A stretch of 64,000 bases of DNA from Moraxellaceae bacterium (GTDB lineage Bacteria > Pseudomonadota > Gammaproteobacteria > Burkholderiales > Rhodocyclaceae), in assembly GCA_031119205.1 (NCBI GenBank), contig JAVHYF010000015.1:1-64000 (forward strand), in the 5' to 3' direction. The notes under the pieces were generated by a model. It had not been told where the DNA came from. It worked only from the letters and a program-made list of their open reading frames with translations, and ran no database searches. A program made the position numbers and the translations under genes. Positions 33,313-41,440 of the stretch are shown here, in pieces. Position 1 is the stretch's first letter. Every line of letters starts with the position of its first letter.

Positions 33313-34317
33313 ATGCGCAACGACGCCCGACTCAAGTTCAACGCCTACATGGCCGCCCTTCAGGAACTCAACGGCATCCCCAACGCCGCCGTGAAGTTCA
33401 GCGTGGACCCCAGCGTCCAGCAGACGCTGGAGAGCAAGATCCAGGAGTCCTCGGACTTCCTCTCGAAGATCAACAACCAGCTCGTGACCGAGCAGGCCGG
33501 CGACAAGCTGGGCCTTGGCATCGGCAGCACGATCGCCAGCACCACCAACACCAACGCCCAGGATCGTGTGGCGACGGACCCGACCTCGCTGGACGAGCAA
33601 GGCTACTTCTGCACGCAGACCAACTTCGACACGGCCATCAAGTACTCGAAGCTGGATGCATGGGCGAAGTTCGCCGACTTCCAGACCCGTCTGCGCGATC
33701 TGATCATCAAGCGCCAGGCGCTGGACATCATGATGATCGGCTTCAACGGCACGAGCCGCGCGGCCACCTCGAACCGTGTCACCAACCCGCTGCTGCAGGA
33801 CGTGAACATCGGCTGGCTGCAGAAGATGCGCACCAACGCACCGGAGCGCGTGATGGATGAAGGCAGCACCGCCGGCACGCTGCGCATCGGTGCGACGGGC
33901 GATTACAAGAACCTCGACGCCCTGGTGTACGACATGGTCAACAGCCTGATCGACCCCTGGTATCGCGAGGACACCGAACTGGTGTGCCTGCTCGGCCGGG
34001 ATCTGCTGGCGGACAAGTACTTCCCGCTGGTGAACTCCACCCAGGCGCCGACCGAGCAGATCGCCGCGGACCTGATCATCAGCCAGAAGCGCGTGGGCGG
34101 CCTGCCGGCCGTGCGTGCGCCCTTCTTCCCGGCCGGCAAGCTGGTCGTCACGCGCCTGGACAACCTCTCGCGCTACGTGCAGGAGGGCTCGCGCCGCCGC
34201 ACCGTGATCGACAACGCCAAGCGCGACCAGATCGAGAACTTCGAGTCGAGCAACGACGCGTACGTGGTCGAGGACCACGGCTGCGCCTCGCTCGCCGAGA
34301 ACATCGCCTTCGTCTGA
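33313..34317 (+). CDS. Major capsid protein (P2 gpN family)
   Basis: 334 residues, HK97-like fold family. The start MRNDARLKFNAYMAALQELNGI gives the N-terminal region normally cleaved by gpO. Later family blocks are GSTIASTTNTN, RVATDPTSLDEQGYFCTQTNFDTAIKYSKLDAWAKF and NVDW-like NIGWLQKMRTNAPERVM. Followed by a GC-rich hairpin with a short T tract. Confidence 0.95.
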   Translation: MRNDARLKFNAYMAALQELNGIPNAAVKFSVDPSVQQTLESKIQESSDFLSKINNQLVTEQAGDKLGLGIGSTIASTTNTNAQDRVATDPTSLDEQGYFCTQTNFDTAIKYSKLDAWAKFADFQTRLRDLIIKRQALDIMMIGFNGTSRAATSNRVTNPLLQDVNIGWLQKMRTNAPERVMDEGSTAGTLRIGATGDYKNLDALVYDMVNSLIDPWYREDTELVCLLGRDLLADKYFPLVNSTQAPTEQIAADLIISQKRVGGLPAVRAPFFPAGKLVVTRLDNLSRYVQEGSRRRTVIDNAKRDQIENFESSNDAYVVEDHGCASLAENIAFV

Positions 34318-34330
34318 AGCACCTGAGCGA

Positions 34331-34356
34331 CCGCGCGCCTTCGGGCGCGTGGTTTC
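34331..34356 (+). terminator. GC-rich hairpin after the capsid gene (possible attenuator)
   Basis: A 9-bp stem CCGCGCGCC (34331-34339) pairs with GGCGCGTGG (34344-34352, one G-T pair) around a TTCG tetraloop and is followed by TTTCTCC. The weak T run between N and M suggests partial termination or processing that raises capsid over terminase-M expression. Confidence 0.6.
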
Positions 34357-34380
34357 TCCTTCCTCACCCGGAGACATCCC

Positions 34381-35088
34381 ATGACGACGCCCGCCCGCCT
34401 CCACTTCGAGCGCAAGCTGGCTGCGAGTGCCACCAGGCACGACGGCACGCAGCCCGACACCAACCGCGCCCACGCCAACCAGTACGAGCTGATGCTCGCC
34501 ACGCTGGACGAGCACCGCCGTCGCCTCAAGGCCGTGCAGAGCACCGAGCGCAAGATCGAGGTGAAGCGCGGCCTGGTGCCCGAGTACGCGGCCTGGTGTC
34601 GTGGCGTCATGGAAGGTGATGCCGGCGTGCAGGACGATGTCTTCATGACGGTGCTGCTGTGGCAGATCGACGTGGGTGACTTCGACGCCGCGCTGCCCAT
34701 GGCCGAGTACGCCCTGCGCCACGGCCTGGTGATGCCGGATCGCTTCGAGCGCACCACCGCCTGCCTGGTGGCCGAGGAGATCGCCGACACCGCGCTGAAG
34801 GCCCCTGCGGCTGCACTCGCCGCCTACCTGCCGGCCCTGCAGCAGGCCCAGCTCATCACCGCCGAGCACGACATGCCCGACGAGGTGCGCGCCAAGCTGC
34901 ACAAGGCCATCGCCTACGCGCTTCTCGCCGCCCCGGAAGACCAGCAGACGCTGGACACCAAGAACGCCGCCATGACGGCCCTGCAGAGCGCCGTGCGCCT
35001 GCACGACAAGGTGGGCGTGAAGAAGGACATCGAGCGCCTCGAGCGCGACATCAAGAACACCGCGGCTGGCGATCCGCCCGCCGCGTAA
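34381..35088 (+). CDS. Terminase endonuclease subunit (P2 gpM family)
   Basis: 235 residues. The small terminase subunit that cuts cos. Family features include TPARLHFERKLAA, the NQYELMLATLDEHRRRLKAVQSTERKIEVKRGLVPEY segment and the helical remainder with LPMAEYALRHGLVMPDRFERTTACLVAEEIA. It partners the P subunit and probably acts at the cos-like site in the left arm. Confidence 0.93.
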   Translation: MTTPARLHFERKLAASATRHDGTQPDTNRAHANQYELMLATLDEHRRRLKAVQSTERKIEVKRGLVPEYAAWCRGVMEGDAGVQDDVFMTVLLWQIDVGDFDAALPMAEYALRHGLVMPDRFERTTACLVAEEIADTALKAPAAALAAYLPALQQAQLITAEHDMPDEVRAKLHKAIAYALLAAPEDQQTLDTKNAAMTALQSAVRLHDKVGVKKDIERLERDIKNTAAGDPPAA

Positions 35089-35182
35089 CCGAGCGCCCCG
35101 CGCACCCGTGCGGCTCGGGGGTGCGAGCGTTGCCCAGGCAACTACTCAATCCCCCGACCACCGCACCCCAGCAGAGACCGCC

Positions 35183-35650
35183 ATGAGCTTCGTCGCCACC
35201 AGCAGCACGACCACCGAAGAGCCGGACAAGATCACCGCCGGTGAATTCTGGCCGGAGGTAGACGTGGCGGACGCCCGCGTGCGCATCCGCCTCGACGGCA
35301 CGGTGACCGACGAGCGCCTGCGCGACGCGCTGGTGGATGCGATCGCAACCGTGTGCGAGGAGCTGGACGTCTGGCGCGCTTCGCAGATCGCCCTCGGCCA
35401 TGAGTCCCTGCAGGACGTGCCGGCCGCGGAGATCGATGGCGAGAACGTGAAGGTCGCGCGCTGGCACCGCGCCGTGCTGGCCTTCGCCAAGGCCAACCTC
35501 ACCGAGCGCTATGCCGACTTCGACGCCACCGCCGCTGGCGACAAGCGCGCCGAAGTGCTGAACGCCACCATCGAGGACTACCGGCGCGACGCGCGCTGGG
35601 CCATCAGCGACATCCTCGGCCGCCCGCGCAACACGGTGGAGTTGATCTGA
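35183..35650 (+). CDS. Head completion protein (P2 gpL family)
   Basis: 155 residues starting MSFVATSS, a head-tail connector component stabilising filled heads. Typical gpL blocks are DGTVTDERLRDALVDAIATV, YADFDATAAGDKRAEVL and a C-terminal DYRRDARWAISDILGR. The stop overlaps the X start by one base (TGATG). Confidence 0.93.
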   Translation: MSFVATSSTTTEEPDKITAGEFWPEVDVADARVRIRLDGTVTDERLRDALVDAIATVCEELDVWRASQIALGHESLQDVPAAEIDGENVKVARWHRAVLAFAKANLTERYADFDATAAGDKRAEVLNATIEDYRRDARWAISDILGRPRNTVELI

Positions 35651-35853
35651 TGCGCGTCATCGCCCGCCAGAACGAACTGCTCGACGCACTGTGCATGCGC
35701 CACTACGGACGCACGGCGGGCGTCGTGGAGGCCGTGCTGGAAGCGAATCCCGGCCTGGCTGCTCTCGGCCCGCAGTTGCCACACGGCACGCCGGTGGAGC
35801 TGCCCGACCTCGCGCCACGCGAGGTGCGCAACACCATCAACCTCTGGGACTGA
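35650..35853 (+). CDS. Tail protein X (P2 gpX family)
   Basis: 67 residues with the LysM-like pattern of gpX (RNELLDALCMRHYG... VEAVLEANPGLAALGPQLPHGTPVELPDL). It belongs to tail assembly at the tube end. Coupled to L upstream; the holin-like gene starts 9 bp later. Confidence 0.92.
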   Translation: MRVIARQNELLDALCMRHYGRTAGVVEAVLEANPGLAALGPQLPHGTPVELPDLAPREVRNTINLWD

Positions 35854-35862
35854 AAGGACATC

Positions 35863-36270
35863 GTGGGCGAACCCGTCTCCACCACTACCACCACGGCGCT
35901 GCATGCCCTGGCCCCCACCGGCACGGTCGGCATCGTCATCGCAGGCGTCGCCACCGGGCTGGACTACCAGTTGCTGCTGGCCGGCTTCTTCGGGGCGGTG
36001 CTGGCCGTCACCGATCTGAGCAGCGTGCCCACCTGGCTGCGCGCCGTGCAGGCCGTGCTGTCGGCCGCGATCGCCGCTTACTTCGCGCCTTCGCTGGGCG
36101 GTGTGCTCATCGGCCTGGCGAACGCGATTCCCGCCGTGTCACTGCCTACCGGCGCCATGCATTCACCAGCGGCCGTGCTGGTGGGCTACGGCGCGCTGTG
36201 GCTGCTGCCCAAGGCTCGCGAGGCGCTCGGCCGCGGGCTGGACCGCATCTTCGGAGGAAAGCCGTCATGA
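35863..36270 (+). CDS. Holin-like membrane protein 1
   Basis: 135 residues from a GTG start with GAAAGGA upstream. Three hydrophobic segments are seen (about 22-50, 66-92 and 107-122), with a basic C-terminus. Position between X and the endolysin, and coupling to a second membrane gene, indicates the holin/antiholin block that times lysis. Which of the two is the pore former is not clear. Confidence 0.7.
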   Translation: MGEPVSTTTTTALHALAPTGTVGIVIAGVATGLDYQLLLAGFFGAVLAVTDLSSVPTWLRAVQAVLSAAIAAYFAPSLGGVLIGLANAIPAVSLPTGAMHSPAAVLVGYGALWLLPKAREALGRGLDRIFGGKPS

Positions 36271-36533
36271 CTTTCACGATCACCCTGCTCGCCGCCTTCC
36301 TGATGTGGCATGCGCTGTGTGTGAGCAATCATCGTATGGGGCCGCATCGACGTACGCCAGCGCTGCGGCGCTTCGCCTGGGCCTTGCTCGCCACCGCCGC
36401 CTTCGGCCTGGTGCTGGCACCCTTCGTGTCGCCGCAGCAGCTGCAGCGCGTCCTGTTCCTGTTGTTGCTCGCGATCGCCATCCGCGCGGCCTGTGAGTCG
36501 CGCCGCTGGTTCCGACGCGTGAGGCCGTCATGA
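36267..36533 (+). CDS. Holin-like membrane protein 2
   Basis: 88 residues with hydrophobic segments at about 2-18, 38-58 and 63-76 and arginine-rich termini. It starts within an ATGA overlap with the upstream membrane gene and ends overlapping the endolysin start. A holin or antiholin role is inferred from position. Confidence 0.65.
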   Translation: MTFTITLLAAFLMWHALCVSNHRMGPHRRTPALRRFAWALLATAAFGLVLAPFVSPQQLQRVLFLLLLAIAIRAACESRRWFRRVRPS

Positions 36534-37351
36534 GCGTGCTGCGCAACGGTGACACCGGCGAGGCCGTACGCCGCCTGCAGCGCCAGCTCGTCGCCCTCGG
36601 CTGCGTGTTGGCGGTGGACGGCTGGTTCGGAGAGGCCACGGAAACGGCTGTACGCGAGCTGCAGGCGCGCTTCGGCCTGGTCGTGGACGGCGCTGCCGGC
36701 CCCAAGACACTCGCCGCGCTGGAGACCGGCAAACCGCAGCCGCGCCTGCTGGGTGAAGCCGATCTGATCGCCGCGGCGGAAACGCTGGGCGTACCTCTGG
36801 CGAGCGTGAAGGCGGTGAATGCCGTGGAGTCGCGCGGCACCGGTTTCCTCGACGACGGACGCCCGGTGATCCTCTTCGAGCGGCACGTCATGCACCGTCG
36901 TCTGGCTGCGGCCGGCCACGATGCGGACGCCCTGGCGGCGCGCTTTCCGAACCTCGTGAATCCGAAGCGCGGCGGCTATGTCGGCGGCGCGGAAGAGCAC
37001 ATGCGCGTGGCTGCTGCGATGCAGATCGACCGGGGCTGTGCGCTGGAGGCAGCGAGCTGGGGCCTGTTCCAGATCATGGGCTTCAACCACGAAGCGTGCG
37101 GCTACACCATCGTCGAGGACTTCGCAGATGACATGCGCACGAGCGAAGGCAAACAGCTCGAGGCCTTCGTCCAGTTCGTCATCGCCGACCCAGCCCTGCA
37201 CAAGGCGCTGAAGGCCCGCAAGTGGGCCGACTTCGCCCGCCTGTACAACGGCCTAGCCTACCGCGACAACCTCTACGACGTGAAGCTGCAGCGCGCCTAC
37301 GAACGCTTCAGCACTTCGCCGGCCGAGGTGGCAGCCGAGGTGCCAGCATGA
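36530..37351 (+). CDS. Endolysin: peptidoglycan-binding domain plus N-acetylmuramidase
   Basis: 273 residues. Residues 1-70 are a PG_binding_1 domain (VRRLQRQLVALGC, DGWFGEATETAVRELQARFGLVVDGAAGPKTLAAL). Residues about 80-265 match the phage N-acetylmuramidase (DUF3380) family, with the likely catalytic glutamate in NAVESRGTGFL and the WGLFQIMGFNHEACGY block. It degrades the cell wall at lysis; no signal sequence, so it depends on the holin. Confidence 0.92.
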   Translation: MSVLRNGDTGEAVRRLQRQLVALGCVLAVDGWFGEATETAVRELQARFGLVVDGAAGPKTLAALETGKPQPRLLGEADLIAAAETLGVPLASVKAVNAVESRGTGFLDDGRPVILFERHVMHRRLAAAGHDADALAARFPNLVNPKRGGYVGGAEEHMRVAAAMQIDRGCALEAASWGLFQIMGFNHEACGYTIVEDFADDMRTSEGKQLEAFVQFVIADPALHKALKARKWADFARLYNGLAYRDNLYDVKLQRAYERFSTSPAEVAAEVPA

Positions 37352-37881
37352 GCGCGTTCTTCACGCCCGTGGTGCTGCGCTGGCTCGCCATCGGCCTGGT
37401 AGCCGTCGCGGTCGGTGTCACCGGCTGGGTGAAGGGCGCGGCGTCTGTGCAGGAAGATTGGGATCTGGCGAACGCGCAACGCGAGGCGGCCCAGTGGAGA
37501 GCGCTCGGGCGTGCCTATGAGCGTGTGCGCAGCGTCGAGTCCATCGGCCGCGCAGAGATCGCCGAACAGTCCCGCCAGTACCGAGAGGAGATGCACCGTG
37601 AAACGAGCCGTCGTGATCGCACTATCGCTGAGCTGCGCGCTGGCACTGTGCGCCTGTCAGTCCCTGCCGGTGGAGCCGCCGCAGGTGATCTACGTCTGCC
37701 CGGCACCACCGGAGCCGGATCCGGAAGTGATGGTGCCGAGGTCACCTACCTTCCAGCAGCGACTGCTGCAGATCTTGCCGCCCTCGCCGGCGAGGCCGAC
37801 GACATCACCCGACAGCTCGGCCTCTGCCAGGCCGCCGTAATCACTATCGGCAAATCGAGCGCTCGACACACGCGACACTAG
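37348..37881 (+). CDS. Inner-membrane spanin (Rz-like)
   Basis: 177 residues. One N-terminal transmembrane segment (about 8-30) is followed by a periplasmic coiled coil (WDLANAQREAAQWRALGRAYERVRSVE... RETSRRDRTIAELRAG), the Rz architecture that fuses inner and outer membranes after the wall is broken. Starts in an ATGA overlap with the endolysin. It fully contains the outer-membrane partner in another frame. Confidence 0.85.
   Translation: MSAFFTPVVLRWLAIGLVAVAVGVTGWVKGAASVQEDWDLANAQREAAQWRALGRAYERVRSVESIGRAEIAEQSRQYREEMHRETSRRDRTIAELRAGTVRLSVPAGGAAAGDLRLPGTTGAGSGSDGAEVTYLPAATAADLAALAGEADDITRQLGLCQAAVITIGKSSARHTRH
37598..37840 (+). CDS. Outer-membrane spanin lipoprotein (Rz1-like), nested in the Rz-like gene
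   Basis: 80 residues in the +1 frame inside the Rz-like gene, from a GTG start with gagaggag upstream. It has a short lipoprotein signal (VIALSLSCALALCAC, lipobox LCAC) and a proline-rich mature part (EPPQVIYVCPAPPEPDPEV), the hallmark of Rz1. The fully nested arrangement is known for spanin pairs. Confidence 0.8.
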   Translation: MKRAVVIALSLSCALALCACQSLPVEPPQVIYVCPAPPEPDPEVMVPRSPTFQQRLLQILPPSPARPTTSPDSSASARPP

Positions 37882-37909
37882 TGCCAACGGCCAGGCCCCC
37901 CGGCGTCCT

Positions 37910-39262
37910 TTAGCACGGCGAATGCGGTATTTGAGCATCGTCTTTTTGGCGGACAACAAACTTGCCGTCCTCCCGTCGGATTTCCCAAAAATGTGAATTA
38001 AAGCCCTTCACGTTATTCTTCGAAAAAATCTCGAGGTATTCAGGGGAGTCTACGATCGCACCATCGAAGTTCGCATAGCTCAAATCCGCCGGCTTAAATT
38101 CATCGGCATCTGGAAGCAGAGCCCCTGAAAAATCAGATCCAGTAAAATACCCACCTACGATCGACACGCCACGCAGATTCGCCCACCGAAACTTAGAGCA
38201 TTGAAAATCTGAGTCAACCCACGCTCCGCGCACCTGTATACTTGGCATCTCCGCATGCGGCAACGCCACGCCATTCAATGAACCCAAAGTTTCGCCCCCC
38301 AAAAGGCGTGCTCGCATGACGTAGGCCCCTGAGAAATCTGCCGAATTTAGTGGCGAAGTATCCAGATCTACTCCACCACGTAATAGTGTTATAAAAACCT
38401 GCCCGCGTTCGGGACTTAGCGGATGGCGTACCAAATTCAACTCCGAACCAAGACTTAGATACGGACCTCGAATAGCAGCATGATAACCCTCAGGCGACTC
38501 AACAAATCTATATGGTCTTGCCAAGTTAGTAAGATTTACAATCTGCGCTTGGAGTTTTAGCGGAAGTGGAAGCTGCGTGTCGTGCGGTTCAACCCAAGGA
38601 TAGAACTCGTTTAAATTCGTGTGAATCGTGCACTCTTTGTCGACCTTGCAGGTCTGCAGCCAGGCTCTTCTGAATCCACTGGGCACCTTGACCCAGCATT
38701 TCATTTCCTCCTCATTCCCGATCAAAACACTGGGATCTATCTCTTTAGGGAGCTTTGGTCCCAAGCAAGCGCTTTCAGCATATGCCCAGATGGCATCCAC
38801 CACCTCCCCCACTTTGGTAGAAACTGTTGCATTGGCTTGAGCCTGCATCACGTAGGTCTGCTGGTCCAATTTTTCATTCTGCTGAAACAACATCCAAGTC
38901 TGCAGAAGCAGAAGAAATCCGCCAGCACCTGCAGCTGCGGCACCGGGCGAAAATACTCGCCACAACATAGCACTCAGGGCAGCCTTGGACCGAGGGTCGC
39001 TTTTGGCATTAAGCCAATTGAAGTGCTGCCAGAAATTTATGATTACTGGAATCAGACGCGCCTCGCGCCTGACGAACTCAACATCAGAATACTCTTTCAA
39101 CTTATCTATCCGAGCATCGATAGCACTCAGCCCATTCGCTGCTCCCGAATGTTTCTCTGTAGCAGCCTGCTCAACCACTGCGGGCCCCTCACAAGACTCC
39201 CGAGTTGGTATCACAATGGACATCCCCTCGCCGCCCCCTTCTAACTCCGCCGACTCCCTCAT
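37910..39262 (-). CDS. Membrane protein with C-terminal pentapeptide repeats (cargo gene 1)
   Basis: 450 residues from the ATG at 39262 (GGGAGG upstream). A polar N-terminus and one transmembrane segment (around residues 125-150, AAAGAGGFLLLLQTWML) precede a cysteine-containing middle domain and a C-terminal run of pentapeptide-like repeats (ADFSGAYVMRARLLGG, CSKFRWANLRGVS, YFTGSDFSGALLP, ADLSYANFDGAIV). Opposite strand and clearly lower GC than its neighbours mark it as an insertion between the lysis and R genes. A role in superinfection exclusion or phage defence is inference; the family is unrecognised. Confidence 0.72.
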   Translation of the reverse strand: MRESAELEGGGEGMSIVIPTRESCEGPAVVEQAATEKHSGAANGLSAIDARIDKLKEYSDVEFVRREARLIPVIINFWQHFNWLNAKSDPRSKAALSAMLWRVFSPGAAAAGAGGFLLLLQTWMLFQQNEKLDQQTYVMQAQANATVSTKVGEVVDAIWAYAESACLGPKLPKEIDPSVLIGNEEEMKCWVKVPSGFRRAWLQTCKVDKECTIHTNLNEFYPWVEPHDTQLPLPLKLQAQIVNLTNLARPYRFVESPEGYHAAIRGPYLSLGSELNLVRHPLSPERGQVFITLLRGGVDLDTSPLNSADFSGAYVMRARLLGGETLGSLNGVALPHAEMPSIQVRGAWVDSDFQCSKFRWANLRGVSIVGGYFTGSDFSGALLPDADEFKPADLSYANFDGAIVDSPEYLEIFSKNNVKGFNSHFWEIRREDGKFVVRQKDDAQIPHSPC

Positions 39263-39416
39263 TAAACCCTCCCACAAGAGTGGTCTCAGACACGCAGACT
39301 TCACGAGCAGCATCCCAGCTATATCCGTCGTCTGAAACGTAGCCAATTCAAATACGATTCCGTTGTATATCTGCCGTAGGTGCCAAGCAACAGCCTGCCC
39401 TAACGGGCATGTCAAC

Positions 39417-39485
39417 GTTGTGCCATCTACGTTTCACACCGCCCTCCGATTTAGCTCGCACCACACACGTGACATTCTTTGTAGT
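39417..39485 (+). promoter_or_regulatory. Late promoter upstream of R (variant Ogr-type dyad)
   Basis: GTTGTGC-N10-TCACACC at 39417-39440 matches the canonical dyad at 5 of 7 positions in the right arm. CATTCT (39473-39478) occupies the exact -10 position found at the V, FI and zinc-finger promoters, giving +1 near 39485. It restores late expression of R and S downstream of the leftward cargo gene. Confidence 0.6.
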
Positions 39486-39510
39486 AACCGCCGCCCAACA
39501 TACGATCAGC

Positions 39511-39942
39511 ATGTATAAACCCAATAGCCTTCGTTCTGCACTTGAAGCCGCCGACGAAGACCTAAAGCGCAACCCGGACCGCATGCGGGTCTTCATAGAC
39601 GAAGGGAGCGTGCGCGCCACTGCGGCAACTTCGCTGTCCTTCGAGTACGGCTACATACTGAACGTGGTCGTGCTGGACTACGCCCGACACGCCGACCACC
39701 TGATTGCCCCCACGCTGGCCTGGCTAAGCGTGCATCAGCCGGAAATGCTGCAGAACCCGGATCTCATGCGCGATGGCTTCACCTTCGAGGCCGACATCCT
39801 CAACAACAAGGCGGTGGATCTGTCGCTGAAGCTTCGGCTGACCGAGCGTGTGGCGGTGTCGGTGGGCGCGGGCGGTGCACTGGTGTGCCAGCACCTGGAC
39901 GAGCCGCCGGTGGACCCGCATGCGGGTGTCAGCTGGGAGTGA
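39511..39942 (+). CDS. Tail completion protein (P2 gpR family)
   Basis: 143 residues. MYKPNSLRSALEAADEDLKRNPDRMRVFIDEGSV aligns closely with the P2 gpR start; TSLSFEYGYILNVVVLDYARHADHLIAPTLAWL and LTERVAV follow. It works with S in tail completion and head joining. The ATG at 39511 was chosen from that alignment; a longer in-frame start at 39409 overlaps the dyad. Confidence 0.92.
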   Translation: MYKPNSLRSALEAADEDLKRNPDRMRVFIDEGSVRATAATSLSFEYGYILNVVVLDYARHADHLIAPTLAWLSVHQPEMLQNPDLMRDGFTFEADILNNKAVDLSLKLRLTERVAVSVGAGGALVCQHLDEPPVDPHAGVSWE

Positions 39943-39956
39943 GGGCAGACGAACAC

Positions 39957-40409
39957 ATGGCCGCCGACTTAGCAGACCTAGAGGCGTACGCGGGTGGGCT
40001 GATCGCCAACCTCACGGGCGCGGAGCGGCGGGCGCTGGCCCGCAAGATCGCCATCACGCTGCGGGGGCTCGAGCAACGGCGCATCGCTTTACAGCGGAAC
40101 GTGGATGGATCGCCCTATGAGCCGCGCAAGCCACGCCTGCGGGACAAAGGCGGCAGGATCCGGCGCACGATGTTCGCGAAGCTGCGCACGGCGCGCTATC
40201 TCAAGGTCGAGGCGTCAGAGAGTGAAGCGATGGTGACCTTCGCTGACCAGGTGCAGCGCATTGCGCAGGTGCATCACGTTGGGTTGCGGGAGCGGGTGTC
40301 CACCAAACCTTATCGAGAGATCTCTTACCCTGCGCGCGATCTGCTTGGATTTCGTGATGACTATGAAGCGAGCATTGCAGATCTAGTGGTCTTGCACCTT
40401 GCCCAATGA
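39957..40409 (+). CDS. Virion morphogenesis / tail completion protein (P2 gpS family)
   Basis: 150 residues with the family pattern GLIANLTGAERRALARKIAITLRGLEQRRIALQRNVDGSPYEPRKPR, a basic region (LRDKGGRIRRTMFAKLRTARYLKV) and YPARDLLGF near the end. A GTG at 39939 that overlaps the R stop is an alternative start. Followed immediately by leftward cargo gene 2. Confidence 0.9.
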   Translation: MAADLADLEAYAGGLIANLTGAERRALARKIAITLRGLEQRRIALQRNVDGSPYEPRKPRLRDKGGRIRRTMFAKLRTARYLKVEASESEAMVTFADQVQRIAQVHHVGLRERVSTKPYREISYPARDLLGFRDDYEASIADLVVLHLAQ

Positions 40410-40417
40410 TCCAAGTT

Positions 40418-41200
40418 CTAAGTCTCTGAACTCGGCTTGAACATAGAGAGCAAGGTGGTGGCGAGTTTCTTGTCACCCTCCGCCTCTTGATCAGGCGTTT
40501 CGGGTCTCGCTGAAGCGATGGACGGCGGCATCACGAACGCATCAATCGCTTTCGACAACGCCGCCGCTCGCTGCTCCTTCGTCGCATCTTCCGAACACAA
40601 CGAGATGTTCGTTTCCATGCAAAGCATCAAGCGTTGGGACATCTCCGCGAGCGGCTTCTGATTGTTCTTCAAATGACGAAGCAGCGTGATCGAGATTGCT
40701 AGTCCGAGCGCCCCCGTCGCCGTGCTTGAAACCACCAAAAGCCAGGCATTGGGCATCGTCTCCTTGGTGCTGAACGCATCCTGAAGAATGACAGTCCATG
40801 TAGCCACCGGAACCGCGAGAGAAGCGATTGCGATAGTCACACCTATACGAGTGAGATTCTGACGATGCCTCTCGTACGACAAGGTGATTCTCCGCAACTG
40901 TCGCGCATGCCCCAGGAGGAGTTCCGAGAACGCACGCATCTCTTGTTGGTCAGGAATGTCTATATATCCCGTCCTAATCGGCAGCGGCTTCCCGTCATGT
41001 CCGAACGCCATCGCCAATTTCCAGAATGCGATGAAGCCACCTACCGCTGTCCCCAAGACCAGCAGAGACAATACGGACTTGGAATCATCATCCACCCTGC
41101 CCTTTAGCCCCCCCCAGAGCAAACAGAGGAATGCAAACAGGACCAAGTACACCGCAAAAGGTGTCGCACGGCGCAAAGATGAGGTCAACCAGGGTGACAT
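40418..41200 (-). CDS. Four-helix membrane protein (cargo gene 2)
   Basis: 260 residues from the ATG at 41200 (GGAAG upstream). Hydrophobic segments lie at about 13-31, 44-64, 122-142 and 158-177, followed by a helical cytoplasmic tail. The second pair and its flanks (YERHRQNLTRIGVTIAIASLAVPVATW, then STATGALGLAISITLLRHL... KAIDAF) resemble the two-TM module associated with TRADD-N-like and other conflict-system proteins, but only weakly. Inserted on the opposite strand between S and the V promoter. Defence or exclusion is inferred from location and topology. Confidence 0.65.
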   Translation of the reverse strand: MSPWLTSSLRRATPFAVYLVLFAFLCLLWGGLKGRVDDDSKSVLSLLVLGTAVGGFIAFWKLAMAFGHDGKPLPIRTGYIDIPDQQEMRAFSELLLGHARQLRRITLSYERHRQNLTRIGVTIAIASLAVPVATWTVILQDAFSTKETMPNAWLLVVSSTATGALGLAISITLLRHLKNNQKPLAEMSQRLMLCMETNISLCSEDATKEQRAAALSKAIDAFVMPPSIASARPETPDQEAEGDKKLATTLLSMFKPSSET

Positions 41201-41371
41201 CGGGCTTCCATACTTTTCTTGGCGGTTCAAGGCTGCCGGAATGAGCACTCAAAAACCGAGTGGGCTTCGGCTGGCGCTCAACTCGCCATCCGCAGTTACG
41301 ATCATATCCAGCCATCTCTTTGCGCGCCGCCGTAAGCCCGAACGGACGTAGAACTGCAATTGAACAATAGT

Positions 41372-41440
41372 GTTGTGGCGAACAGCGACTACAACACCAC
41401 ACCAGCCCGCACCTCGCACGCGCGCGGCATCCTGCCGGCA
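41372..41440 (+). promoter_or_regulatory. Late promoter P(V) with Ogr-type dyad
   Basis: Dyad GTTGTGG-N10-CTACAAC at 41372-41395 (one mismatch). A GCACGCGCGCGG block follows, then -10-like CATCCT (41428-41433). Canonical spacing puts +1 on the A of the V start codon (41440). The dyad centre is 56 bp upstream of +1. Confidence 0.78.

Noticed and set aside
32392-35004. An 870-codon open frame on the minus strand opposite O, N and M
   Set aside because: It is the antisense of three well-matched P2 genes in GC-rich DNA; its translation is low in hydrophobic order and matches no family.
38621-39244. A 207-codon plus-strand frame inside cargo gene 1
   Set aside because: The minus-strand protein has a clear membrane segment and pentapeptide repeats, plus a good ribosome binding site; the plus-strand frame has none of these.
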